NCBI GenBank assembly: GCA_016209865.1
Contig: JACQVL010000093.1
Span: forward strand, 1-7,206
Source of the DNA: Candidatus Latescibacterota bacterium
Lineage (GTDB): Bacteria > JAAXHH01 > JACQVL01
Length of the DNA stretch: 7,206 nucleotides
Direction of reading: 5' to 3'
Shown one piece after another: positions 1 to 6,034 of the stretch. The notes beneath the pieces were generated by a model. That model had not been told where the DNA came from. It made no database searches and was given only the letters and a program-made list of their open reading frames with translations. Position numbers and translations under genes: made by a program. How positions within the stretch are numbered: position 1 is the first letter of the stretch; each line of letters opens with the position of its first letter.

Positions 1-339
1 GATGACGGCAGCATCCGCGCGTTCCTGCCCGATTTAGTGGAGATGGGAATCGATATCCTCAACCCGGTGCAGTGGACCTGTCCCGGCATGGACCGGGTGG
101 AACTGAAACAGGAATTTGGGGATCGACTCTGCTTCCACGGCGCGGTCGATAATCAACGCATCCTCCCGTTCGGGACGCCGGAGGACGTGCGCGCCGAAGT
201 GCGACGCTGCATCGATGCCCTGGCCAGCGACAGGACAGGCTACATCCTCGCCCCCTGTCACAACATTCAGCCAGTCACTTCGTTAGACAACATCCTCGCC
301 ATGTATGACGAAGCCTGGCAGTATGGACGGTACGCATAA
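1..339 (+). CDS. URO-D superfamily (methyltransferase-like) protein, C-terminal part
   Basis: The reading frame is open from the first base and ends at TAA 337-339, giving 112 residues; the start lies upstream of the window. The visible part begins DDGSIRAFLPDLVEMGIDIL and runs into NPVQ, the segment that follows the metal-binding H-x-C/D-G motif in URO-D-like proteins. If the motif is kept, the residue just before the window should be His, with Asp2 in the usual Cys position. Further on are GTPEDVRAEV (a helix typical of the last repeat of the barrel) and YILAPCHNIQP with Cys86, near the usual third zinc ligand, then a NILAMYDEAWQYGRYA tail. That tail resembles the C-terminus of the URO-D-like protein at 2457-3617, so the two are probably paralogues. 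Such proteins often act in corrinoid-dependent methyl transfer. Substrate unknown. A 215-nt gap separates it from the next gene, so it may belong to a different transcript. Confidence 0.85.
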   Translation, partial: DDGSIRAFLPDLVEMGIDILNPVQWTCPGMDRVELKQEFGDRLCFHGAVDNQRILPFGTPEDVRAEVRRCIDALASDRTGYILAPCHNIQPVTSLDNILAMYDEAWQYGRYA

Positions 340-352
340 ACGACCATATTTT

Positions 353-381
353 CACCGCAAAGAGCGCAAAGGACGCAAAGG
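353..381. repeat. 9-bp tandem repeat, three copies of CGCAAAGRN
   Basis: CGCAAAG occurs at 356, 365 and 374, an exact 9-bp period, preceded by CAC and followed directly by GTCAATACGG. It lies 14 nt after the stop of the first gene. Similar CACCGCAAAG-type strings are common in intergenic DNA of several GC-rich phyla (recalled, not searched here). On the minus strand it reads as Phe-Ala-Ser-Phe-Ala-like codons, which creates a false ORF. Function unknown. Confidence 0.7.
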
Positions 382-470
382 TCAATACGGCGAGAATAGA
401 TTTCATGGTACGAGAATTGCTAATGAATTTTGATGAACAGATTCGATCATCGATTGATTCATGGCACGGC

Positions 471-500
471 TGTAGGGGCGCAGGATTCTGCGCCCCTACA
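471..500. repeat. perfect 13-bp inverted repeat with 4-nt loop
   Basis: The arms TGTAGGGGCGCAG (471-483) and CTGCGCCCCTACA (488-500) are exact reverse complements around the loop GATT. The stem is GC-rich and could form a strong hairpin in DNA or RNA. No T-run follows it, so it does not look like a standard intrinsic terminator. It could still act as a transcript-end or processing hairpin between the first gene and the AOR gene. The same type of palindrome (TGTAGGGGCGCAG...) is known to me as a dispersed intergenic repeat in some bacterial genomes, so a small non-autonomous repeat element is the likeliest reading. Confidence 0.8.
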
Positions 501-554
501 ACATCCCTACAACGATGACTCCGCACTCCGCGATAAATAGACAGGAGACATGCC

Positions 555-2453
555 ATGCCATACGGCTATAACGGAACGATCCTGCGCGTCAACCTGACGA
601 CCGGGGCGATCACGACCGAGGAACCGGGAGAGGCCATCTACCGGCGCTACTTGGGCGGCGGAGGGTTGGGCGCTTACTATCTGCTGAAGGAGGTGCCTGC
701 CGGGATCGACCCCTTCGGGCCGGAGAATAAACTCATCTTCATGACCAGCGTGATCAACGGGACGCCGCTGTCCGGGGTCAACCGCTACGCGGCGGTGGCC
801 AAGTCCCCACTGACCGACGGCTACGGCGAGTCCGAGGCCGGCGGCTACTGGGGGCCGGCCCTGAAAGCCGCCGGGTTCGACGGGATCATCGTGGAGGGGC
901 AGGCCGAGAGGCCGGTCTACCTGTACGTCAACGACGGGGAATGCGAAATCCGCGACGCGTCGCGCTACTGGGGACAGTTAGCCGACGCCGTGCAGCACGG
1001 GCTGGAGGAAGAGATCGGGGACAAGAAAATCCGGGTGCTCCAGACGGGCGTCGCCGGGGAGAACCTGGTGCGCTTCGCGGCCATCGTCAACCAGCAGCGG
1101 CATTTTCACGGACGGGCCGGACTGGGAGCGGTGATGGGGTCGAAGAGACTCAAAGCCATCGTCTGCCGGGGCCGGAAACGGATGGAACTGGCCGACAAAG
1201 AGGACATGCAGCGGGTGCTCCAGTGGTTCAAGGAGGCGTACGACCCGGACACAGACCCCAGGCATGACATGGGAACCGCCCAGGCGGTGCGGCTCCTGAA
1301 CGCGGACGGCATCCTGCCGACGTACAACTTCCGGGATGGGTCGTTCGAACAGGCGATGAACATCAGCGGCCAGACGATGCGGGATACCATCTTGGCCAAC
1401 CGTGGCACCTGCTACGCCTGTGTCGTCGCCTGCAAACGGGAGGTGGAGGTCGAGGGCACGGATGTGACCCCGGAGTACGGCGGGCCGGAGTACGAGACGA
1501 TCGCGGCGCACGGCTCCCTGTTAGGCATCGGCAACCTGAACCATATCGCACTGGTCAACAAGATGCTGGCCCAGTATGTCCTCGATTCGATCTCGACCGG
1601 CGCGGTCATCGGGTTTGCGATGGAATGTTACGAGCGGGGCATCATCACCCGTGAGGACACGGACGGGCTTGAACTCACTTTCGGGAACGAGGAGGTCGCC
1701 TTGCGGCTGATCGACCTGATCGCCCGCCGGGAAGGGATCGGGGCTATCCTGGCCGACGGGGTGATGCGAGCGGCGGCTCGATTCGGCCAGGGGGCGGAAC
1801 ACTACGCCCTGCACGTGAAGGGCCAGGAAATCCCGATGCACGAGCCGCGCGGCAAGCGGAGCCTGGCCTTAGCCTACGCGACCTCCCCGACGGGCGCGGA
1901 TCACATGGAAGCCCCGCACGACCCGTTCTACGAGTCGTTCAACCCGGCCGGCCATCACGCTCTGTCGGCGCTCGGCCTGATCGAGCCGGTCGACCGGCTC
2001 GACATGGGGCCGAAGAAAGTCAAAGCGTTCTACTACACCCAGCTCGTCTGGAGCCTCTACGATACCGTCGGGATGTGCGATTTCGTCTGTGCACCCATCA
2101 ACGACCTGGAGCTGGATAAACTGGTCGATTACGTGAGCGCCGTGACCGGCTGGGAAGTCAGTCTGTGGGAACTCCTCAAAGTCTCCGAACGGGGGAACGC
2201 CATGAAGCGAGCGTTCAACGTGCGCGAAGGGTTCGGTCCGGAAGACGATACCCTGCCGGAGCGCCTGTTCGAACCCCTTCAATCGGGCGCGCTCAAGGGG
2301 GTGGCCATCGACCGGGACGAGTTTGCCCGGATGAAGCGCCTCTACTACGACATGGTCGGCTGGGACCGCACGACCGGCTTCCCGACGACGGCGAAGCTGG
2401 CCGAGCTCGACCTGGACTGGCTGGAGCCGGATCGGCCAGGGAACGGAGAATAA
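555..2453 (+). CDS. aldehyde:ferredoxin oxidoreductase (AOR) family protein
   Basis: A 632-residue protein of normal family length. AOR enzymes are oxygen-sensitive cytoplasmic tungstopterin/[4Fe-4S] enzymes that oxidise aldehydes to acids and pass electrons to ferredoxin. The N-terminal domain (about 5-205) opens with GYNGTILRVNLTTG and carries the pterin-binding stretch KSPLTDGYGESEAGGYWGP (83-101). The C-terminal domains (about 215-615) hold the cluster ligands Cys286, Cys289, Cys293 (CX2CX3C) and Cys508 in DTVGMC, five residues after Asp503, as in Pyrococcus furiosus AOR (Asp489/Cys494). PEYE (311-314) and TGADH (446-450) supply likely active-site Glu and His. One pterin-contact position looks altered: Ala339 stands five residues before Asp344, where Asp or Asn is usual. 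Start: ATG 555 with AGGAG 543-547, seven bases upstream; the ATG at 550 is out of frame. It leads the operon; no ferredoxin-like partner subunit is adjacent. Aldehyde substrate not predictable. Confidence 0.95.
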   Translation: MPYGYNGTILRVNLTTGAITTEEPGEAIYRRYLGGGGLGAYYLLKEVPAGIDPFGPENKLIFMTSVINGTPLSGVNRYAAVAKSPLTDGYGESEAGGYWGPALKAAGFDGIIVEGQAERPVYLYVNDGECEIRDASRYWGQLADAVQHGLEEEIGDKKIRVLQTGVAGENLVRFAAIVNQQRHFHGRAGLGAVMGSKRLKAIVCRGRKRMELADKEDMQRVLQWFKEAYDPDTDPRHDMGTAQAVRLLNADGILPTYNFRDGSFEQAMNISGQTMRDTILANRGTCYACVVACKREVEVEGTDVTPEYGGPEYETIAAHGSLLGIGNLNHIALVNKMLAQYVLDSISTGAVIGFAMECYERGIITREDTDGLELTFGNEEVALRLIDLIARREGIGAILADGVMRAAARFGQGAEHYALHVKGQEIPMHEPRGKRSLALAYATSPTGADHMEAPHDPFYESFNPAGHHALSALGLIEPVDRLDMGPKKVKAFYYTQLVWSLYDTVGMCDFVCAPINDLELDKLVDYVSAVTGWEVSLWELLKVSERGNAMKRAFNVREGFGPEDDTLPERLFEPLQSGALKGVAIDRDEFARMKRLYYDMVGWDRTTGFPTTAKLAELDLDWLEPDRPGNGE

Positions 2454-2456
2454 TCC

Positions 2457-3617
2457 ATGCGCCCCATCGATTACGCCCAGCATAACGCAGAGGTAAAGGC
2501 GATTTGGGACGCCTACTATAAGCGTGAGCCCATCCGGGTGCCGATCATCCTGGGGATCAACCCCCGGTACACGATGTTCGACGACGAGACCAACCCCGAC
2601 CGCATCTCCTTTACGGCCTACTCGACCGACTCCCTGGTCATGTTAGAGCGCCAACTGATCCATCAGGATTGGATCCGCCATCACATCCCCCAGGACATGG
2701 AGATGGGACCGCCTCAAAACGGATGGGCGGTGTACGTTGACTTCCAGAACTACTACGAGGCTGCCTGGCTGGGCTGTGACGTCCACCACTATCAGGGCCA
2801 GGTGCCCGATACCGCGCCCCTCTTGCAGGACGACACCAACAAACACCGCCTGTTCGACCAGGGAATTCCCGACCCGTTCGAGGGTGGGCTCATGCGGCGC
2901 AACTGGGCCTTCTTCGACTACTTCAAGCAAAAGCAGGCCGGGGGGTACACCTACAAAGGCCTGCCCATCGCCTCTGTCGCTCCCGCCGGACTGGGAACGG
3001 ACGGTCCACTCACCGTCGCCTGCAACCTGCGTGGGACGACGGAGTTCATGACCGACCTGTTGGCCGATCCCGGCTACGCCCGCGCCTTGCTCGACTACAT
3101 CACCGAGGCGACGATCGTCAGGATCACCGCCTACCGGCAGCGGCTCGGCCTGCCGCTCAAGACCCCGGAATGGGGGTTCGCGGACGACGCCCTTCAACTC
3201 ATCTCTACAGACCTGTACGAATCCCTCATCCTGCCTTTCCACAGACGGCTGGTCGAGACGTTCTCGGAGGGGGGGCCGAACTCCATCCACCTCTGCGGGG
3301 ACGCGACCCGCCATTTCGGGTTCCTACGGGGTGCGCTGAACATCCAGAGCTTCGATACGGGCTTCCCGATCGACTTTGCGTGGGTGCGCGATCAGGTCGG
3401 GCCGGACGTGGAGATCAGAGGCGGCCCTTCGGTCATGCTGCTCCAGACCGGGTCGCCGGCACAGGTCCGGGCAGAGGTGCGTCGCGTCCTCAGTTCCGGC
3501 GTCATGCGCGGGGGACGGTTCATCCTGCGGGAAGCGAACAACCTTCCGCCGGGCGTTCCCGTGGAGAATCTCTGGGCGATGTATGAGACAGGCAAGGAGT
3601 ATGGACAGTACGAATGA
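2457..3617 (+). CDS. URO-D superfamily protein lacking the third zinc Cys
   Basis: A 386-residue protein of the uroporphyrinogen decarboxylase-like barrel superfamily. It begins three bases after the AOR stop, with CGGAGA 2444-2449 as ribosome binding site, so the two are very probably cotranscribed. Visible motifs: GPLTVACNLRGTTEFMTDLL (183-202), the central repeat typical of MtaA/CmuA-like proteins; FADDALQLISTDLYESLILP (241-260), the substrate-pocket strand; and HLCGD (His278, Cys280), two of the usual zinc ligands. The third ligand, a Cys in the C-terminal Y-I-L-x-x-C segment, is replaced: here FILREANNLPPGVP (355-368) has Ala360-Asn361 instead. There is no RQAGR signature of HemE. The N-terminal segment (1-110) is longer than in standard MtaA-like proteins. 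Likely role is methyl transfer with a corrinoid protein, or a related reaction; substrate unknown. The C-terminal tail NLWAMYETGKEYGQYE resembles that of the first gene in the window. Confidence 0.9.
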   Translation: MRPIDYAQHNAEVKAIWDAYYKREPIRVPIILGINPRYTMFDDETNPDRISFTAYSTDSLVMLERQLIHQDWIRHHIPQDMEMGPPQNGWAVYVDFQNYYEAAWLGCDVHHYQGQVPDTAPLLQDDTNKHRLFDQGIPDPFEGGLMRRNWAFFDYFKQKQAGGYTYKGLPIASVAPAGLGTDGPLTVACNLRGTTEFMTDLLADPGYARALLDYITEATIVRITAYRQRLGLPLKTPEWGFADDALQLISTDLYESLILPFHRRLVETFSEGGPNSIHLCGDATRHFGFLRGALNIQSFDTGFPIDFAWVRDQVGPDVEIRGGPSVMLLQTGSPAQVRAEVRRVLSSGVMRGGRFILREANNLPPGVPVENLWAMYETGKEYGQYE

Positions 3618-3629
3618 AAGGAGCCAAAG

Positions 3630-4874
3630 ATGTCTGATCAACCCCAGTTAACCGCAGAAGAACACGACCGCATCCGGCGGATGCGATGGTGGCACGAGGC
3701 CAAGTTTGGTCTGTTCATCCATTGGGGACTGTACAGCGTGATCGGCCGGCACGAGTGGGCGATGGAAGTGGAAGGGATTCCGGTCGCCGAGTATGAGCAG
3801 TTAGCCACACGGTTCACCCCCAAGCCCCACGCGGCACGTGACTGGGCGCGGCTGGCCAGACGCGCCGGGATGAAGTACATGGTGATGACCACGAAGCACC
3901 ATGAGGGGTTCTGTCTGTTCGATACCCAGTACACCGACTACTGCGCCCCGAAGCGGGCGTGCGGGCGCGACCTCGTCGCCGAGTACGTCGAGGCGGCGCG
4001 GGCAGAAGGGCTGCGGGTGGGGTTCTACTATTCGTTGATGGACTGGCATCATCCCGATGGAGCGCGCTGCGCGCAGGATGAGGCGGCACGGAAGCGCTTC
4101 GTCGAGTACATCCACGGCCAGGTGCGCGAACTCTGCACGAACTACGGCACGCTGGACATCCTGTGGTACGACGTGGCCTGGCCGCTGGACGCGGACGGGT
4201 GGGAATCCGCTAAGATGAACCGCATGGTGCGCGAGCTTCAGCCCGACATCATCCTCAACAACCGTTCGCGGCTCCCTGAAGACTTCAGCACCCCGGAGCA
4301 GCACATCCACGCTGAGGCCGCGGGCCGCGCCTGGGAAGCGTGCATGACGATGAACGAGAGCTGGGGATACCATCAATCGGACGACGCCTGGAAGACGCCC
4401 AAACAGATCATCCGGAACCTCGTCACCTGCGCGCGAGACGGGGGAAACTACCTGCTCAACATTGGCCCCAAGCCGGACGGGTCGATCCCTGAACCGTCGA
4501 TCCAGATTTTGAATGCTGTCGGCGCGTGGATCGACCGGAACGGAGAGACGATCTACGGGGCGGAGCGCTGCGGCGTCACCAGTTCGCTGTTCGCCAACTT
4601 CACCCGCAAGGGGAACACCCTGTACGTGCATGCTCACTTCTGGCCGGGGGAATCGTGGTCGATCGCCGGCCTGAAGACGGAAGTCAAATCTGCTCGTCTG
4701 CTCCGCACCGGCCAGTCGGTCGCGTTCGAGCAGACCCCGTTCCACGTGCGCCTGACCGGTCTGCCGGCCGACGCCCCCGACGACCCGGCGACCGTCCTGG
4801 CCTTAGAATGCGCGTCCGTCCCTGAACAGGACATGCTGGCCGTCCGGACCGGGATGCCGCGCGGCACGGTCTGA
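3630..4874 (+). CDS. GH29 alpha-L-fucosidase, cytoplasmic
   Basis: A 414-residue glycoside hydrolase family 29 enzyme, which releases L-fucose from alpha-linked fucosides with retention of configuration. The catalytic barrel (about 12-310) shows the family hallmarks in order: WWHEAKFGLFIHWGLYSV (20-37), the fucose-binding KHHEGFCLFDT (89-99), GFYYSLMDWHHP (131-142), the nucleophile region LDILWYD with Asp181, WEACMTMNESWGY (235-247) and LLNIGPKPDGSIP (275-287). The acid/base residue varies in this family; Glu223 and Glu236 are candidates but I cannot choose. Residues about 315-395 form the small C-terminal beta-sandwich. The N-terminus (MSDQPQLTAEEHDRIRRM) is hydrophilic, with no signal peptide or lipobox, so it should act on imported oligosaccharides or small glycosides. 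AAAGGAG 3617-3623 sits six bases before the ATG, and the gene starts 12 bases after its neighbour, inside the operon. Whether fucose or an O-methylated deoxysugar is the real substrate cannot be seen. Confidence 0.95.
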   Translation: MSDQPQLTAEEHDRIRRMRWWHEAKFGLFIHWGLYSVIGRHEWAMEVEGIPVAEYEQLATRFTPKPHAARDWARLARRAGMKYMVMTTKHHEGFCLFDTQYTDYCAPKRACGRDLVAEYVEAARAEGLRVGFYYSLMDWHHPDGARCAQDEAARKRFVEYIHGQVRELCTNYGTLDILWYDVAWPLDADGWESAKMNRMVRELQPDIILNNRSRLPEDFSTPEQHIHAEAAGRAWEACMTMNESWGYHQSDDAWKTPKQIIRNLVTCARDGGNYLLNIGPKPDGSIPEPSIQILNAVGAWIDRNGETIYGAERCGVTSSLFANFTRKGNTLYVHAHFWPGESWSIAGLKTEVKSARLLRTGQSVAFEQTPFHVRLTGLPADAPDDPATVLALECASVPEQDMLAVRTGMPRGTV

Positions 4875-4877
4875 TAT

Positions 4878-4883
4878 AAGAGG
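4878..4883 (+). promoter_or_regulatory. ribosome binding site deciding a GTG start
   Basis: AAGAGG lies eight bases before GTG 4892. The protein motif that starts there, MQPRDRMFHVFTGQPVDRLP, matches the usual opening of MtaA-like proteins (basic/acidic RxR, then G-x-x-x-D-R-x-P). This supports GTG 4892 over the internal ATG 4910. Confidence 0.7.
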
Positions 4884-4891
4884 TTCCTCCC

Positions 4892-5962
4892 GTGCAACCC
4901 AGAGACCGCATGTTTCATGTCTTCACCGGCCAGCCGGTCGACCGCCTGCCCGCCCAGCCGATCTGCATGACCTTTGCCGCCCGGACGGCGGGGGTCGATT
5001 ACTACTCGTACGTCACCGACTACCGAGTGCTGGTCGATGCCCAGGTTCGGACGGCGGAACGCTTCGACCTCGACATCGTCACCCTCTGCTCCGACCCCTG
5101 CCGGGAGGCCGCCGACTGCGGCGCGCCCGTCCGGTGGTTTCCCGATCAGCCCCCAGCACACGACCCGCGGGACCCCCTGATCAAGGAGAAACGGGACCTG
5201 GGACGGCTACAACAGCCCGACCCATACAGCGGCGGGCGCATGTACGACCGGGTGAAAGGCGCGGCCCTATTGAAGGAGAAGGTCGGGGGCGATCTCCCCA
5301 TCTTAGGTTGGATCGAAGGGCCGATGGCTGAGGCGGCTGACCTGCGGGGCATGAACGAGATCATGCTCGACCTGATCGACGACCCCGCCTTCGTCCACGA
5401 CCTGTTCGCGTTCATCGTGGAGATGGAGCTGAACTTCGCGCGCGCCCAGATCGACGCCGGGATCGACATCATCGGCATCGGAGACGCGGCGGCGTCCCTG
5501 GTCGGCCCCGACCTCTACCACACGCTGATCTTCCCGTACCAGCAGCAGATGGTGGACATCCTGCACGCGATGGACTGTCCGGTCCGGCTCCACATCTGCG
5601 GGAATGCCACACATCTGCTGGCCGATATGGGACGGCTGGGCGTGGAGATGGTGGACATCGACGCCCCGGTCGACCTGAGGCTGGCGCGCGAACGGATGGG
5701 ACCGGACGTGGCCATCCTGGGGAACATCCATCCGGTGCAGTACCTGCTGGAAGGAACCCCGGAGGATGTGTTTGAAGGACTGGCCATCTGTCACGAGCAG
5801 GTCGGCGACCGGTACATCGTCGGGCCGGGGTGCGAAGTTCCGCCGCTGAGTCCGCCGGAGAACGTGCGCGCCGTGGTGGACTATGCGAAGGCAACAGCAG
5901 TGACCCCTCACCCCCGGCCCCTCTCCCACAGCGGGGAGAGGGGAGACACCCATGCCCTCTAA
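4892..5962 (+). CDS. MtaA/CmuA-like URO-D family methyltransferase with full zinc triad
   Basis: A 356-residue protein starting at GTG. It is the most canonical of the URO-D-like set: opening PRDRMFHVFTGQPVDR (3-18), SDPCREAADCGAPV (67-80), LGWIEGPMAEAADLRGMNEI (138-157), IGIGDAAASLVGPDLY (194-209), HICGN with His234 and Cys236, LGNIHPVQYLLEGTPEDV (276-293) and YIVGPGCEVPP with Cys314. His234, Cys236 and Cys314 match the zinc site that activates a thiol methyl acceptor in MtaA-type enzymes, so transfer of a methyl group between a corrinoid protein and a thiol or folate acceptor is the likely reaction. Cys66, Cys70 and Cys76 are an extra cluster of unknown meaning. Natural family sequence ends near VVDYAKATAV (residue 337); the last 19 residues (from TPHPRPLSHSGERG) come from the repeat at 5905-6020 and are probably a non-functional tail. 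No HemE RQAGR signature. It starts 17 bases after the fucosidase stop. Acceptor and donor unknown. Confidence 0.92.
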   Translation: MQPRDRMFHVFTGQPVDRLPAQPICMTFAARTAGVDYYSYVTDYRVLVDAQVRTAERFDLDIVTLCSDPCREAADCGAPVRWFPDQPPAHDPRDPLIKEKRDLGRLQQPDPYSGGRMYDRVKGAALLKEKVGGDLPILGWIEGPMAEAADLRGMNEIMLDLIDDPAFVHDLFAFIVEMELNFARAQIDAGIDIIGIGDAAASLVGPDLYHTLIFPYQQQMVDILHAMDCPVRLHICGNATHLLADMGRLGVEMVDIDAPVDLRLARERMGPDVAILGNIHPVQYLLEGTPEDVFEGLAICHEQVGDRYIVGPGCEVPPLSPPENVRAVVDYAKATAVTPHPRPLSHSGERGDTHAL

Positions 5963-6020
5963 GCACTCTCCCTTTCTCGCCCCTTGTGGGAGAGAAAGGG
6001 GGTCGGGGGGATAGTGAGGG
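5905..6020. repeat. 116-bp imperfect inverted-repeat element across a gene end
   Basis: The outer arms match: CCCTCAC 5905-5911 with GTGAGGG 6014-6020, and CTCTCCCACA 5921-5930 with TGTGGGAGAG 5985-5994, with C-rich/G-rich tracts between. Each half also folds on itself: CCCCTCTCCC 5918-5927 pairs with GGGAGAGGGG 5934-5943 (10 bp, 6-nt loop), and CCCTTTCTC 5970-5978 pairs with GAGAAAGGG 5992-6000 (9 bp, 13-nt loop). It covers the last codons and the TAA (5960-5962) of the preceding gene and fills most of the gap to the next. Elements encoding PHPRPLSHSGERG-like peptides are known to me as common intergenic repeats. It resembles a REP/MITE-like unit; no transposase is present. The two hairpins may damp expression of the downstream gene. 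Confidence 0.8.
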
Positions 6021-6022
6021 CC

Positions 6023-6029
6023 AGAGAAG
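6023..6029 (+). promoter_or_regulatory. ribosome binding site deciding the start of the last gene
   Basis: AGAGAAG ends five bases before ATG 6035 and eleven before ATG 6041. It lies just outside the repeat. An upstream in-frame TTG at 5984 would start inside the repeat and add a repeat-encoded leader, so ATG 6035 is preferred; ATG 6041 remains possible. Confidence 0.55.
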
Positions 6030-6034
6030 ACCTC

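Noticed and set aside
353-381. Start of a CRISPR array
   Set aside because: The unit is 9 bp with no spacers and only three copies.
471-500. Intrinsic terminator of the first gene
   Set aside because: The hairpin is strong, but no T-run follows it, and it lies more than 130 bases after the stop codon.
275-556. Minus-strand 93-codon reading frame across the gap, with a hydrophobic FASFALFAV-like stretch
   Set aside because: The hydrophobic run is just the reverse reading of the CGCAAAG tandem repeat, and the frame also crosses the palindrome and the end of the first gene. No family match is recognisable.
1869-2483. Long minus-strand frame opposite the AOR gene, and similar ones at 3801-4745 and 5303-6085
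   Set aside because: All lie antisense to well-supported genes, are rich in Arg/Pro/Val/His as expected for GC-rich shadows, and show no recognisable domain.
2457-5962. True uroporphyrinogen decarboxylase (HemE) of heme synthesis
   Set aside because: The N-terminal RQAGR-type signature is absent and the HxCG zinc-type motif points to the methyltransferase branch of the superfamily.
5984-6034. TTG 5984 as the start of the last gene, adding 17 residues
   Set aside because: The leader would be encoded by the repeat element, and a better ribosome binding site with ATG 6035 lies downstream.
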